NCBI GenBank assembly: GCA_018266915.1
Contig: JAFDZM010000098.1
Location: forward strand, 1 to 64,000
From: Bacteroidota bacterium
GTDB lineage: Bacteria > Bacteroidota > Bacteroidia > Sphingobacteriales > Sphingobacteriaceae
Length of the DNA stretch: 64,000 bases
Reading direction: 5' to 3'
Shown here: piece by piece, positions 44,906-54,368 of the stretch
Numbering within the stretch: position 1 is the stretch's first letter
How the letters are laid out: the number at the start of each line of letters is the position of its first letter
Translations under genes and position numbers: made by a program
The notes under the pieces: generated by a model
Told to the model about the DNA's origin: nothing
What the model saw: only the letters and a program-made list of their open reading frames with translations
Database searches by the model: none

Positions 44906-45866
44906 AAAGCTTAAATTCAAATGGTACATAATCAGGGATACACTCGTTTCGTATCTTAACGCCACGCTTTTCCAAATCTTCTTTAAGTTGTCTCCATGTC
45001 TTATCTCTTAACGTCGCCGCTGGGTATTGCTTACTTTCAAAATCATGGGTGATAACCCTTAAACAATTAGGCATTTTATCAGGCTGCTCAAACACAATTT
45101 CTCTTATATCATTCAATCGGTATAATTTTCTCTTCCACAGTAAATTATGATTACGCACCGAAAAAAACCGACTTGACAACTGAAAATAATTCATAAAATA
45201 AGAGAAAGCAAAGAAACTTACCAAAGCAGTAATTAAGCAGAAGATAAGAATTCCGTCAGTATTTCTGTTGACAGCAGCTACATAAACCATCACTATCTCA
45301 ATCAGCCAAAGTAGAATACCTCTATAATTATAAAATTGAACTCCCTTGTAGTTTGTAAAAGCCTCACCATATGCTTCTTTTGCGGCAGGCGCATTGATTA
45401 TTTCAGAAGCAAATGGCTTTTGGTCGATTACTACATCCTGAATAAATCGCTTAATTTCGCCGGTATTGCTATAAAGATTATCTAAAAACATTTTCCGACT
45501 ACCGGATTTAAGAACTATCGATGTTCCTTCCTTAGCAGTAAAAAATATAAAAGATCTTTTACCATGCAGTTCTATTTTGTCGACATCAGACCAGGAATAT
45601 TGGGTAGAATAAAATTTGATGAATTTATTGTTCAACTCGATCGTGGGGCCAAGTTTGAAATATCGAACTACCGAATAAATGGCACCTGCTATTTCAGCAG
45701 CCAGCATGATTAACAGGCCATAATTACGGGTTTCAAATTGATCGGTGCCATAGTTATGAATGAATGTCCCGCCTGACATCAGAGCCATGAATGCCCAAAA
45801 AAGCTCTATAAAAAATAAAGCAATGTAAAAATTGACCGGATGCCTTCGACTGAATACAGAAGGCAT
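44895..45866 (-). CDS. Hypothetical membrane protein with two PH-like halves
   Basis: A 323-residue protein with two similar halves: a pair of membrane helices (about 10-65), a soluble strand-rich segment (about 75-140), a second helix pair (about 180-225), and another strand-rich segment (about 230-310). The soluble parts (for example NKFIKFYSTQYSWSDVDKIELHG and RFFSVRNHNLLWKRKLYRLNDIREI) resemble bacterial PH domains. It lies 1 bp after the M20 gene and is likely cotranscribed with SPOR and M20 genes. No function is known. Confidence 0.65.
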   Translation of the reverse strand: MPSVFSRRHPVNFYIALFFIELFWAFMALMSGGTFIHNYGTDQFETRNYGLLIMLAAEIAGAIYSVVRYFKLGPTIELNNKFIKFYSTQYSWSDVDKIELHGKRSFIFFTAKEGTSIVLKSGSRKMFLDNLYSNTGEIKRFIQDVVIDQKPFASEIINAPAAKEAYGEAFTNYKGVQFYNYRGILLWLIEIVMVYVAAVNRNTDGILIFCLITALVSFFAFSYFMNYFQLSSRFFSVRNHNLLWKRKLYRLNDIREIVFEQPDKMPNCLRVITHDFESKQYPAATLRDKTWRQLKEDLEKRGVKIRNECIPDYVPFEFKLFND

Positions 45867-45867
45867 A

Positions 45868-47052
45868 TTAGTTACCTAATTGCTTCAGCGCCAGATAGGC
45901 CATTAATCCCGTACTCACTTTAAAAGCATCTTCCTCGACATCAAAAGTAGGTGTATGAACAGATGAAGTGATACCACGGCTTTCGTTACGGGTTCCTAAG
46001 CGGTAAAAACAGGAATCTGCTACCTGGGTATAGTAGGCAAAATCTTCAGCAGCCATCCAGATATCCAGATCGAGGACGTTTTCTTTTCCTAAATAGTCTT
46101 CGGCGTAACCACGAACGGCGGCGGTCAGCTTTTCTTCATTGATCAGGAATGGATAACCTTTCATGATGTTAAAGTCACAGCTTCCGCCCATGCTTTCGGC
46201 AATGCCTTCGGCCATCTTTTTCATTTTTTTATGGGCATCGGCACGCCACGCTTCGTCCATGGTACGGAAAGTTCCTTCCAGGTAAACTTCATTCGGGATC
46301 ACGTTAGTTGCACCATTGGCAATCACTTTACCAAATGAAAGTACAGACGGACTCTTGGGGTCATTATATCTGCTGATGATAGTCTGTAGTGCAGTTAGAA
46401 TATGTGCAGTGATAATCACAGGGTCAATGTTAGCCTGCGGTTGTGCCCCGTGGCCACCTTTTCCTTTTACAGTTACATAGATCTCGTCAGTAGAAGCCAT
46501 GTATTTCCCTGCACGGAAACCTACTTTTCCGGCATCTATCCAGGGCATCACATGCTGGCCAAGCACCGCTTGTGGTTTAGGATTTTCAAGTACGCCTTCC
46601 TGTATCATCAAACTTGCACCACCGGGCAGCTTTTCTTCAGCAGGTTGGAAGATCAGCTTTACAGTTCCGGCAAACTGACTTTTTAGCTCAGTCAATATTC
46701 TGGCAGTACCTAATAGTGATGATGTATGTGCATCGTGCCCGCAAGCATGCATCACACCATTATTTTGAGACTTATAAGGCACATCGTTAGCTTCCAGTAT
46801 CGGCAGAGCGTCCATATCGGCACGCAATGCAACCACCTGATCGGATGGCTTCCCTCCTTTTATCAGGGCTACCAAACCGGTATTGGCCATTTTATGATAC
46901 TCCAGGCCCATATCTTCCAGCTTTTTAGCCACGAAAGCTGAAGTCTCCACTTCGTGAAAAGAAAGTTCAGGGTTGGCGTGTAAATGGCGGCGGTTGGCAA
47001 CTACCTCATTAAAAATATCCTGGGAAAGCTGCTGTATGTGTTCTTTATTCAT
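45868..47052 (-). CDS. M20 family amidohydrolase
   Basis: A 394-residue metallo-amidohydrolase of the M20D/IAA-amino-acid hydrolase type. Metal ligands are seen in HACGHDAHTSSLLGTARIL, FQPAEEKLPGGA and MAAEDFAYYTQ; RADMDALPI is typical. The lid domain lies at about 185-300. Members hydrolyse N-acyl amino acids or peptides such as hippurate or acetyl-lysine intermediates. No signal peptide, so cytoplasmic. It overlaps the upstream SPOR gene by 8 bp. Confidence 0.92.
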   Translation of the reverse strand: MNKEHIQQLSQDIFNEVVANRRHLHANPELSFHEVETSAFVAKKLEDMGLEYHKMANTGLVALIKGGKPSDQVVALRADMDALPILEANDVPYKSQNNGVMHACGHDAHTSSLLGTARILTELKSQFAGTVKLIFQPAEEKLPGGASLMIQEGVLENPKPQAVLGQHVMPWIDAGKVGFRAGKYMASTDEIYVTVKGKGGHGAQPQANIDPVIITAHILTALQTIISRYNDPKSPSVLSFGKVIANGATNVIPNEVYLEGTFRTMDEAWRADAHKKMKKMAEGIAESMGGSCDFNIMKGYPFLINEEKLTAAVRGYAEDYLGKENVLDLDIWMAAEDFAYYTQVADSCFYRLGTRNESRGITSSVHTPTFDVEEDAFKVSTGLMAYLALKQLGN

Positions 47053-47482
47053 CGGTGTCCTGTTTGGGCGGGGTGATCTTTTCCTGGATGATAAACATCC
47101 CGGTAAACCATTTTTTTAAGTCGTTTTGCAGTTTTTCAGCATCTAAACGGGTTCTGAAATCGCCTACACGGACTTTAAAATTAGGTTCATTATAAATAAT
47201 ATAGCTCTTTGTATCGGGGAATTGTTCCAGGAACTTAGCTTGGGCATTGTAGGCATCTTTTCTATTCTCACCCGTAAATATCTGCACTCTAAAGCCATTA
47301 ATGGTCATTGCGTCCGCACCATTATTCAGTTCAAGTCTGTGTGCAGCAAATGTATCGATGCGGGCATCTTTTATTACTTCCACCTTCCCGCGGGTTTGCG
47401 CACCGGCAGTAAAAGCAAACAAAATAATAAAGCAACACCCGATTATTTGCAAAATAGCTTTAAAACGTGATGCTGCTTTCAT
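47045..47482 (-). CDS. SPOR-domain protein
   Basis: A 145-residue protein with an N-terminal signal or anchor (MKAASRFKAILQIIGCCFIILFAFTAGAQ) and a C-terminal SPOR domain (about 65-140; GFRVQIFTGENRKDAYNAQ and FKVRVGDFRTRLDAEKLQNDL). SPOR domains bind denuded peptidoglycan, often at the septum. A longer start at 47509 lies in the palindrome and is rejected. It is first in a three-gene operon with the M20 enzyme and a membrane protein. Confidence 0.88.
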   Translation of the reverse strand: MKAASRFKAILQIIGCCFIILFAFTAGAQTRGKVEVIKDARIDTFAAHRLELNNGADAMTINGFRVQIFTGENRKDAYNAQAKFLEQFPDTKSYIIYNEPNFKVRVGDFRTRLDAEKLQNDLKKWFTGMFIIQEKITPPKQDTDE

Positions 47483-47503
47483 TTTATCTTTTATTTTTTT
47501 CCC

Positions 47504-47638
47504 CGTCATTGCGAGGAACGAAGCAATCTCCGAACTATGCAGATCAGGGAGAAGTTATTTGTTATTGAACGTTCAATTAAAAAATATCTTCTCCATTGAA
47601 TGTCCTATGTAGAGATTGCTTCGTTCCTCGCAATGACG
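47504..47638. repeat. Palindromic repeat, GTCATTGCGAG family, copy 2
   Basis: Left arm 47504-47530 is an exact 27-bp reverse complement of 47612-47638 (it begins CGTCATTGCGAGGAACG). The centre is AT-rich. It lies between secA and the SPOR gene and shares outer words with 8589-8712. Confidence 0.9.
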
Positions 47639-47648
47639 TTCTGGTCTA

Positions 47649-50600
47649 TTACGCTTGCCCTACCCCGTGGCAGTTTTTATACTTCTTACCGCTGCCGCAA
47701 GGACAAGGATCATTCCGTCCAATTTTTTGTTCTACTCTTACAGGAGTAGCTTTTGGCGGCGGTACATCGGCGAAATCATTCATCGGTACACCGCTTGATT
47801 CTGCAACCAGCTCAGGTTTAGAGGTACGCATTTGCCTCATATCTGTTTTCGGTTGTGGTTTAGCTTCTCTAACCTCCTCAGCCTCTTGTTGAACCGGGAT
47901 ACCGCCCCTGAACAGGAAGCTTACCATTTCCTTGTTCACGGTAGCCAGCATCTGGCGGAACAGTTCAAACGCTTCGAACTTATAAACCAGCAATGGGTCT
48001 TTTTGTTCGTAAACGGCGTTCTGTACCGACTGCTTCAGTTCGTCCATTTCGCGCAGGTGTTCTTTCCATGCATCGTCTATCAGGTAAAGCACCACGTTCT
48101 TTTCGAACGATTTGAACACCTCAGCGCCTTTATTCTCAACGGCTTTCTTAAGCGGAACAGCCACCTGTATGCCATGGATGCCATCAGTGAAAGGAACCAC
48201 TATATTTTCGATATATTCACCACGTTGGGTGAACACATCTTTCAAAACCGGGTACGCCTGTTGCGCAATCGCTTCGGCTTTGCGTTTATAGAAAGCTGTC
48301 ACCTCGTGGAATACCTTATCAGTTAGCTGGTTGATATTTGTTGAAGCAAATTCATCTTCATTGATCTCGGTATCGACAGAAAATACACGGATAAGCTCAA
48401 GTTGGAACCCTTCGTAGTTGTTTTCTTCCTTATATTGAGTAACAACATCAGCGGCAACATCAAAAATGGTGTTATTAATATCCACTTCCAGGCGTTCGCC
48501 AAACAAGGCATTCTTACGTTTAGAATAAATAACTGTACGCTGTGAGTTCATCACGTCGTCATATTCCAGCAAACGTTTACGGATGCCAAAGTTGTTTTCT
48601 TCAACTTTTCTTTGCGCACGTTCGATAGATTTGGTGATCATCGAGTGCTGGATAACTTCGCCCTCCTCAATACCCATTCGTACCATCAGGTTCGAGATAC
48701 GCTCTGAACCGAATAAACGCATCAGGTTATCTTCCAGCGATACGAAGAACTGGGTTGAACCCGGGTCGCCCTGGCGTCCTGAACGACCGCGCAACTGTCT
48801 GTCTACACGGCGTGATTCGTGGCGTTCGGTACCTACAATGGCCAAACCACCTGCATCTTTTACACCCGGCCCAAGTTTAATATCCGTACCACGACCAGCC
48901 ATGTTAGTAGCAATGGTTACGGTGCCTGCCTTACCGGCTTCAGCTACAATGTCTGCTTCTTTTTGGTGCAGTTTAGCATTTAGTACATTATGTTTGATGC
49001 CGCGCAGTTTTAGCATACGGCTCAATAACTCAGATATATCAACGGATGTGGTACCTACCAGAACCGGTCTGCCGGCCTGTGTCAGTTTCACGATCTCATC
49101 GGCTACAGCATTATATTTTTCGCGGATGGTACGGTATACCAGGTCCTGGCGGTCATCACGGATGATAGCCGTATTGGTTGGTATCTCCACCACATCCAGC
49201 TTGTATATTTCCCAAAACTCACCTGCTTCAGTAACTGCCGTACCGGTCATACCGCAAAGCTTGTGGTACATCCTGAAATAGTTTTGCAGGGTGATGGTTG
49301 CAAAAGTTTGGGTAGCGTCTTCTACCTTCACATTTTCCTTTGCCTCGATAGCCTGGTGCAAACCGTCAGAGTAACGGCGGCCATCCAAAATACGGCCGGT
49401 CTGTTCGTCAACAATCTTTACCTTACCCTCATCGATGATATATTCGGTATCTTTTTCAAACAGGGTGTAAGCTTTCAGCAATTGGTTTACCGAGTGTATA
49501 CGCTCTGACTTAATAGAAAAGTCACGCATCAGGGTATCTTTTTGGGCAACCTTTTCTTCATTGCTTGCGTGAGATTTTTCGATCTCGGCAATTTCAGAAC
49601 CTACGTCAGGCATCACAAAGAAATGCGGGTCCTCGCCTGATGCAGTGATCAGTTCGATGCCCTTTTCCGTCAGTTCAACCTGGTTATTTTTTTCGTCTAT
49701 TACAAAGTACAGCTCAGCATCAACCTTCGGCATTTCCTTGCTCTGATCCTGCATGTAATAGTTTTCGGTTTTTAATAAAACCTGCTTATTTGCACCTTCG
49801 CTCAGGTATTTGATTAGCGCTTTATTTTTTGGCAAACCACGATGTGCGCGCAACAAGGCCAAACCACCTTCGTCAGTTCCGGTTTTGCCATCGGCAATCG
49901 CTTTTTTGGCTTCGTTTAATACTGAATTTATATAGTTTTTCTGAGTATTCACCAAACGTTCGATGCGCGGTTTTAATTCATAAAACTCATGTTCATCGCC
50001 GCGTGGGATCGGTCCTGAAATGATCAAAGGCGTACGGGCATCGTCGATCAATACCGAGTCAACCTCATCCACCATTGCATAGTGTAATTTGCGCTGAACC
50101 AGTTCTTCAGGCGAACGTGTCATATTGTCACGCAAGTAATCGAAACCGAATTCGTTGTTGGTACCGAAAGTAATATCGGCCATATAAGCTTCGCGGCGTG
50201 CCTCTGAGTTTGGCTCATGCTTATCGATACAATCAACAGACAAACCATGGAACTCATACAGCGGCCCCATCCATTCCGAGTCACGACGGGCCAGGTAATC
50301 GTTAACCGTCACGATGTGAACACCTTGTCCGGCCAATGCATTAAGATAAGCGGGTAAAGTTGCCACCAACGTTTTACCTTCACCTGTCGCCATTTCTGAT
50401 ATTTTTCCCTGGTGCAATACTGTACCGCCTATCAGCTGTACATCATAATGAACCATATCCCAGGTTACTTCGTTACCGGCAGCTATCCAGGTATTATGGT
50501 GTATCGCTTTGTCACCTTTGATCACAACGTTGCTTTTACGGGCCGCCAGATCGCGATCGAATTGCGTAGCGGTAACCTCAAGGGTTTTATTTTCTTTGAG

Positions 50601-50963
50601 CCTGCGGGCTGTTTCTTTCACCACGGCGAAAGCCTCCGGCAGGATATCCATCAATATCACTTCCAGTTCCTTGTTGCGGTCTTTTTCCAGCTTATCTACC
50701 TGGGTATAAAGCTGAACCTTTTCGCTCACTTCCAGATCAGGGTTATTTTCTATCCTGTCTTTTAGTTCCTGCAATTCAGCATCGATTTCGGCAAGGCCCT
50801 GTTTTATAGTCTCTTTAAAAGCTATGGTTTTAGCACGGAGATCGTCATGGCTGATACCATCCAGTTTAGAGAATTCTGCTTTGATCTTCTCTACAATCGG
50901 CTGTATCCCTTTTACGTCTCGTTCCGATTTGCTTCCAAAAAGCTTGCTTATAAATTCTAACAT
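47649..50963 (-). CDS. secA: Preprotein translocase ATPase SecA
   Basis: A 1104-residue SecA that drives export through SecYEG. Walker A is MATGEGKTLVATLPAYL, the DEAD-type site is DEVDSVLIDDARTPLIISG, and NMAGRGTDIKLG and RESRRVDRQLRGRSGRQGDPGS are in the second motor domain. The C-terminus has the zinc and SecB-binding motif NDPCPCGSGKKYKNCHG. It is about 200 residues longer than the E. coli protein, with insertions after PIPRGDEHEFYELKPR; I recall this length as usual in Bacteroidota. It has its own promoter and a hairpin in the leader. Confidence 0.97.
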   Translation of the reverse strand: MLEFISKLFGSKSERDVKGIQPIVEKIKAEFSKLDGISHDDLRAKTIAFKETIKQGLAEIDAELQELKDRIENNPDLEVSEKVQLYTQVDKLEKDRNKELEVILMDILPEAFAVVKETARRLKENKTLEVTATQFDRDLAARKSNVVIKGDKAIHHNTWIAAGNEVTWDMVHYDVQLIGGTVLHQGKISEMATGEGKTLVATLPAYLNALAGQGVHIVTVNDYLARRDSEWMGPLYEFHGLSVDCIDKHEPNSEARREAYMADITFGTNNEFGFDYLRDNMTRSPEELVQRKLHYAMVDEVDSVLIDDARTPLIISGPIPRGDEHEFYELKPRIERLVNTQKNYINSVLNEAKKAIADGKTGTDEGGLALLRAHRGLPKNKALIKYLSEGANKQVLLKTENYYMQDQSKEMPKVDAELYFVIDEKNNQVELTEKGIELITASGEDPHFFVMPDVGSEIAEIEKSHASNEEKVAQKDTLMRDFSIKSERIHSVNQLLKAYTLFEKDTEYIIDEGKVKIVDEQTGRILDGRRYSDGLHQAIEAKENVKVEDATQTFATITLQNYFRMYHKLCGMTGTAVTEAGEFWEIYKLDVVEIPTNTAIIRDDRQDLVYRTIREKYNAVADEIVKLTQAGRPVLVGTTSVDISELLSRMLKLRGIKHNVLNAKLHQKEADIVAEAGKAGTVTIATNMAGRGTDIKLGPGVKDAGGLAIVGTERHESRRVDRQLRGRSGRQGDPGSTQFFVSLEDNLMRLFGSERISNLMVRMGIEEGEVIQHSMITKSIERAQRKVEENNFGIRKRLLEYDDVMNSQRTVIYSKRKNALFGERLEVDINNTIFDVAADVVTQYKEENNYEGFQLELIRVFSVDTEINEDEFASTNINQLTDKVFHEVTAFYKRKAEAIAQQAYPVLKDVFTQRGEYIENIVVPFTDGIHGIQVAVPLKKAVENKGAEVFKSFEKNVVLYLIDDAWKEHLREMDELKQSVQNAVYEQKDPLLVYKFEAFELFRQMLATVNKEMVSFLFRGGIPVQQEAEEVREAKPQPKTDMRQMRTSKPELVAESSGVPMNDFADVPPPKATPVRVEQKIGRNDPCPCGSGKKYKNCHGVGQA

Positions 50964-50980
50964 ACGTATTTCGATATAAT

Positions 50981-51008
50981 GCTATGGTGTCAACAATTGC
51001 GCCATAGC
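50981..51008 (-). promoter_or_regulatory. Hairpin in the secA leader
   Basis: GCTATGG (50981-50987) and CCATAGC (51002-51008) pair over a 14-base loop, within the likely 5' leader of secA, about 18 bp before its ATG. Could influence translation; inference only. Confidence 0.4.
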
Positions 51009-51032
51009 AATTTATGTAGTCATAATGGCAGG

Positions 51033-51063
51033 CAAAGGTACGTTTTTGAGGTGAAAGCCGAAA
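51033..51063 (-). promoter_or_regulatory. Putative secA promoter
   Basis: On the minus strand, TTTC (51063-51060), 19 bases, TACCTTTG (51040-51033): full -7 match and three-of-four -33 match at the expected spacing. It gives a leader of about 65 bases. Confidence 0.5.
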
Positions 51064-51080
51064 GGTTAAAGCTGAAAGGT

Positions 51081-51617
51081 TTATTCATCTTTTTCTTCGT
51101 CTTCATCGTCCCAATTATCATCGTCATCCAAACTATTTTCATCAAAATCATCCCAAAACTTGTCTTCATCAAACATCAGTTCTTCAAGTTTTTCCTGCTC
51201 AGGTGTGCTTGAATCATAACGAATACCCCAGTTGTCTGGTATATCGTAGCTTTTATCAAAACCACGAATCCAGTTTAAAAACTCCAGCCTGAATTCCTCT
51301 ACTTTATCGCGCATCAACTGCACATAGTCTTCTTCATTAAGGTTAACCATTGCCGAAAATATAACCGCATTGAGCATATCCTGCGCGGCGATCTTGATCA
51401 CCACGGCATTTTGCATTTTTAGCGAATAGAGTCCGCCGCCCTCCGCTCCCGCAATTTTTACCTGCATAATCATAGCGTTGCTCACTATCTCGCTGGCCAA
51501 ATGCTCTCTCTTACTATCTTCCTTCAAGGCCTCAGCTATCACTTCAGCTAATTCCAATATTTCTTCCGACTTCTTGAAGATCGGCAGCTTTCTGTATTTA
51601 TCCAATCGTTTTGACAT
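51081..51617 (-). CDS. Hypothetical helical protein with acidic tail
   Basis: A 178-residue protein. Residues 1-110 are helical, starting MSKRLDKYRKLPIFKKSEEILELAE, with a pattern like small four-helix-bundle proteins (S23-type), though I could not confirm this. Residues 140-178 are almost only Asp, Glu, Trp and Asn (DDDDNWDDEDEEKDE). It is not in an operon: the next gene on its strand, secA, has its own promoter. Function unknown. Confidence 0.72.
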   Translation of the reverse strand: MSKRLDKYRKLPIFKKSEEILELAEVIAEALKEDSKREHLASEIVSNAMIMQVKIAGAEGGGLYSLKMQNAVVIKIAAQDMLNAVIFSAMVNLNEEDYVQLMRDKVEEFRLEFLNWIRGFDKSYDIPDNWGIRYDSSTPEQEKLEELMFDEDKFWDDFDENSLDDDDNWDDEDEEKDE

Positions 51618-51685
51618 ACAGTAAAAGTAATTGTTAGCGATTGAAATTGTTTGTATTATTTGTTTGAACTGTGATTATGTTGATT

Positions 51686-51755
51686 TGCAGATGTACAGAT
51701 ATGTACATATGTGGCCTGCGAAACATTTGCACATCTACTCACCTGCACATCTGCA
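51686..51755. repeat. Palindromic element of GCAGATGT words, copy 1
   Basis: TGCAGATGT (51686-51694) mirrors 51747-51755 exactly; repeats of GCACAT fill the right arm. The same words form the element at 56768-56888. It lies directly upstream of the purD -7 box. Confidence 0.7.
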
Positions 51756-51765
51756 CATTAAAACC

Positions 51766-51773
51766 TATATTTG
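51766..51773 (+). promoter_or_regulatory. Putative -7 box (TATATTTG) for purD
   Basis: Perfect TAnnTTTG match that ends four bases before the purD ATG at 51778. If used, the transcript would begin at or next to the start codon. It also argues against the longer frame from 51631. Confidence 0.4.
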
Positions 51774-51777
51774 GCGC

Positions 51778-53052
51778 ATGAATATCCTGCTCCTCGGTTC
51801 GGGCGGAAGGGAAAGCGCCTTCGCCTGGAAAATAGCTCAAAGTCCAAAATGCAAGCAGCTTTTTATTGCACCCGGTAATGCCGGCACTTCGCAGTATGGC
51901 AGAAATGTAAATATAAAAGCCGCAGATTTTGAGAGTATAGGCCGGTTCGCAGTTGATAATAATGTCGACCTGGTACTGGTAGGCCCTGAAGAACCTTTGG
52001 TAAAAGGAATTCACGATTTTTTCCTGGCTGATGAGCAGCTAAAAAATATACCTGTTGTCGGTCCGCAAAAAGAGGGCGCGCAACTAGAGGGCAGCAAGGA
52101 TTTTTCTAAAGATTTCATGTTCAGGAATAATATCCCTACTGCAGCCTCAAAGACCTTTACACGCGAAACTTTACACGAAGGCTTTGCTTACTTGTCAACC
52201 CAAAGTTTACCCATTGTTTTAAAGGCTGACGGATTAGCTGCCGGAAAAGGCGTATTGATCTGCGAAACATTAAAAGAAGCCGAGCGTGAACTGATCAGCA
52301 TGCTAACCGAAGCCAAATTTGGTGATGCCAGCTCAAAAGTAGTGGTAGAACAATTCTTGAAAGGTATAGAGCTTTCAGTTTTTGTGATGACCGATGGCGA
52401 GCATTATAAAGTATTACCCGAAGCAAAGGACTATAAACGTATTGGCGAAGGCGACACTGGTTTGAACACCGGTGGCATGGGTTCCGTTTCGCCTGTTCCG
52501 TTTGCCGATGCTGCCTTTATGAAAAAGGTGCACGATCAAGTGATCGTCCCAACTGTCAACGGACTTAAAAAAGAAAAAATTCTATATAAGGGGTTCATCT
52601 TCATCGGATTGATGAATTGCAATGGCGAACCCTATGTAATTGAATACAACTGCCGCATGGGCGACCCGGAGACGGAGAGTGTCATGCTGCGGATTGAATC
52701 CGATTTCGTCGATCTGCTGCAAGGTGTAGCAGAAGGCAATTTAAACGAAAAAGAATTAGTTATTTCTCCAAAAACAGCCGCTACCGTAGTTTGTGTAGCA
52801 GGCGGTTATCCTGGCGAATACTTGAGGGACAAAGTAATCACCGGAACTGAAAACGTTCACGAGTCAAAAGTATTCCACGCCGGCACATCTATGCATGGCG
52901 ATAATGTGATCACCACAGGTGGTCGTGTATTAGCTATCTCAACTCTGCAGGATAATATATTCAATGCCCTGCAACAAGCAACAGCTGATGCCAGCCGTAT
53001 TTACTGGGACGGCATGTATTTCAGAAAAGATATTGGGTTTGACCTGATTTAA
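51778..53052 (+). CDS. purD: Phosphoribosylamine-glycine ligase
   Basis: A 424-residue ATP-grasp enzyme, second step of purine synthesis. MNILLLGSGGRESAFAWKIA is the standard start; the ATP-grasp signature includes LKADGLAAGKGV and NTGGMGSVSPVPF, and MNCNGEPYVIEYNCRMGDPETE carries metal-binding residues. An in-frame extension to 51631 would add 49 residues from a repeat and is rejected. The gene stands alone and ends at a palindrome. Confidence 0.96.
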   Translation: MNILLLGSGGRESAFAWKIAQSPKCKQLFIAPGNAGTSQYGRNVNIKAADFESIGRFAVDNNVDLVLVGPEEPLVKGIHDFFLADEQLKNIPVVGPQKEGAQLEGSKDFSKDFMFRNNIPTAASKTFTRETLHEGFAYLSTQSLPIVLKADGLAAGKGVLICETLKEAERELISMLTEAKFGDASSKVVVEQFLKGIELSVFVMTDGEHYKVLPEAKDYKRIGEGDTGLNTGGMGSVSPVPFADAAFMKKVHDQVIVPTVNGLKKEKILYKGFIFIGLMNCNGEPYVIEYNCRMGDPETESVMLRIESDFVDLLQGVAEGNLNEKELVISPKTAATVVCVAGGYPGEYLRDKVITGTENVHESKVFHAGTSMHGDNVITTGGRVLAISTLQDNIFNALQQATADASRIYWDGMYFRKDIGFDLI

Positions 53053-53097
53053 GCACTAATTACACTAAACTAATTAAACGCGAATTCCACTTAAACA

Positions 53098-53142
53098 CGA
53101 ATTTCACGAATTATACTTGAGATAAGTAATTCGTGAAATTCG
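53098..53142. terminator. Palindrome at the purD/TlpA convergent junction
   Basis: CGAATTTCACGAATTA (53098-53113) is the exact reverse complement of 53127-53142, with a 13-base loop. Similar CGAATT words continue to 53165. It lies between two convergent stop codons and may end transcription from both sides, though a U-run is lacking. Confidence 0.5.
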
Positions 53143-53171
53143 CATCAATTCGCTACAATTCGTGCCCTTAT

Positions 53172-54305
53172 TTATATTTTGCCGAATAGCTCAGCCAGTT
53201 TATCCTCCAAATCAAATCCATGCAGGTTTTTAGCGATGATCTTCCCGTTGGGATCGATCAGGAAGTTTGCAGGAATACCGCGCACTACATATAAAGCAGC
53301 AGGCTTGCTTTTCCAGAATTGCAGGTCGGATACCTGTGTCCAGGTCAGGTGGTCTTTATGGATAGCATCCAGCCATTTTTGTTTGCCGTTTGGACGATCC
53401 AATGATACGCCCAGAATAGTAAAGTTTTTATTCTTGTACATACCGTAAGCCTTCACCACATTTGGATTTTCCCTGCGGCATGGCCCACACCATGATGCCC
53501 AGAAATCAACCAAAACATATTTACCGCGGAATGATTCAAGACTTACGGTTTTACCAGCAGTATCGGCCTCAGCAAAAACAGGTGCCATTTCGCCTAAAGC
53601 TACAGCTTTCAGTTTTGGTAACCTTTCACCAAATTCTTTACCATTTTCGGATTGTTTTACTTCTGGCGACAGGCTTTCATATAATGGTTTTACATCTGCA
53701 TAGTCAGCACCATAAGCTGCATACATCTCTAATGCCATCAGGCTAATGTACGAACCCGGGTGTGATTTGACGAAATTGGCATTTACTTCGTTTGATTTGG
53801 CATCGAGCTCCTTTTGCTCTTTAGTAATCGTTCTCTGGTATTCTTCGGAATTTTTTTGCTCTGGGGTTTCGGCTTTAACCTTCGCATCCAAAGCATCCTG
53901 TTCATCATTGATGGATTTATTCAATGCATCGTACTCAATATTTTCCTGGTTGGTTTTAGGCCCATCAACTTTCGCCTCATTAAGTTTACCACTGCTATTT
54001 ACATTGATGGTACCTTTTTCAAGATAGATGGATTTATAGTCATGATAAACAATGCCGCCGGTACCTTTTTCGTTCAATACCAGGTAAGCGCTTACAGGAG
54101 CTGCGCCTACTGTACCTGAGAATTGGAACTCGCCGTTTTTTAAGTTGACAGAATCAGTGGTCGTTTTGTCCTTTACTTGATATTGAAGGTATATTTTAGC
54201 GGGTGCGTTCAAATTGCCCACCTTACCTTGCACTGTGTATTTACCATCTTGGGCAAAAGCTATTGCAGGTAGTAAGGCAATAGCAGCAGAGATCAATTTT
54301 TTCAT
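53172..54305 (-). CDS. Secreted DUF4369/TlpA-like thiol-disulfide protein 1
   Basis: A 377-residue protein with a signal peptide (ends AIAFAQ, residue 19). Residues about 20-125 resemble the DUF4369 domain common in Bacteroidota; a helical linker follows; residues about 235-377 form a TlpA/AhpC-type thioredoxin fold with Cys273-Gly-Pro-Cys276 in FWASWCGPCRREN. It should act in the periplasm as a reductase or oxidase of disulfides. A close paralogue lies 63 bp upstream on the same strand. Confidence 0.9.
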   Translation of the reverse strand: MKKLISAAIALLPAIAFAQDGKYTVQGKVGNLNAPAKIYLQYQVKDKTTTDSVNLKNGEFQFSGTVGAAPVSAYLVLNEKGTGGIVYHDYKSIYLEKGTINVNSSGKLNEAKVDGPKTNQENIEYDALNKSINDEQDALDAKVKAETPEQKNSEEYQRTITKEQKELDAKSNEVNANFVKSHPGSYISLMALEMYAAYGADYADVKPLYESLSPEVKQSENGKEFGERLPKLKAVALGEMAPVFAEADTAGKTVSLESFRGKYVLVDFWASWCGPCRRENPNVVKAYGMYKNKNFTILGVSLDRPNGKQKWLDAIHKDHLTWTQVSDLQFWKSKPAALYVVRGIPANFLIDPNGKIIAKNLHGFDLEDKLAELFGKI

Positions 54306-54368
54306 TTTGAGTTATTGAGAACCCAATATTACAAATAAATTTCTAAACGGATCTGTTTGCTACAAATG

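Noticed and set aside
51631..51777. 49-residue N-terminal extension of PurD
   Set aside because: Encoded by a repeat element; PurD normally starts at MNILLLGSGG, and a -7 box lies just before that ATG.
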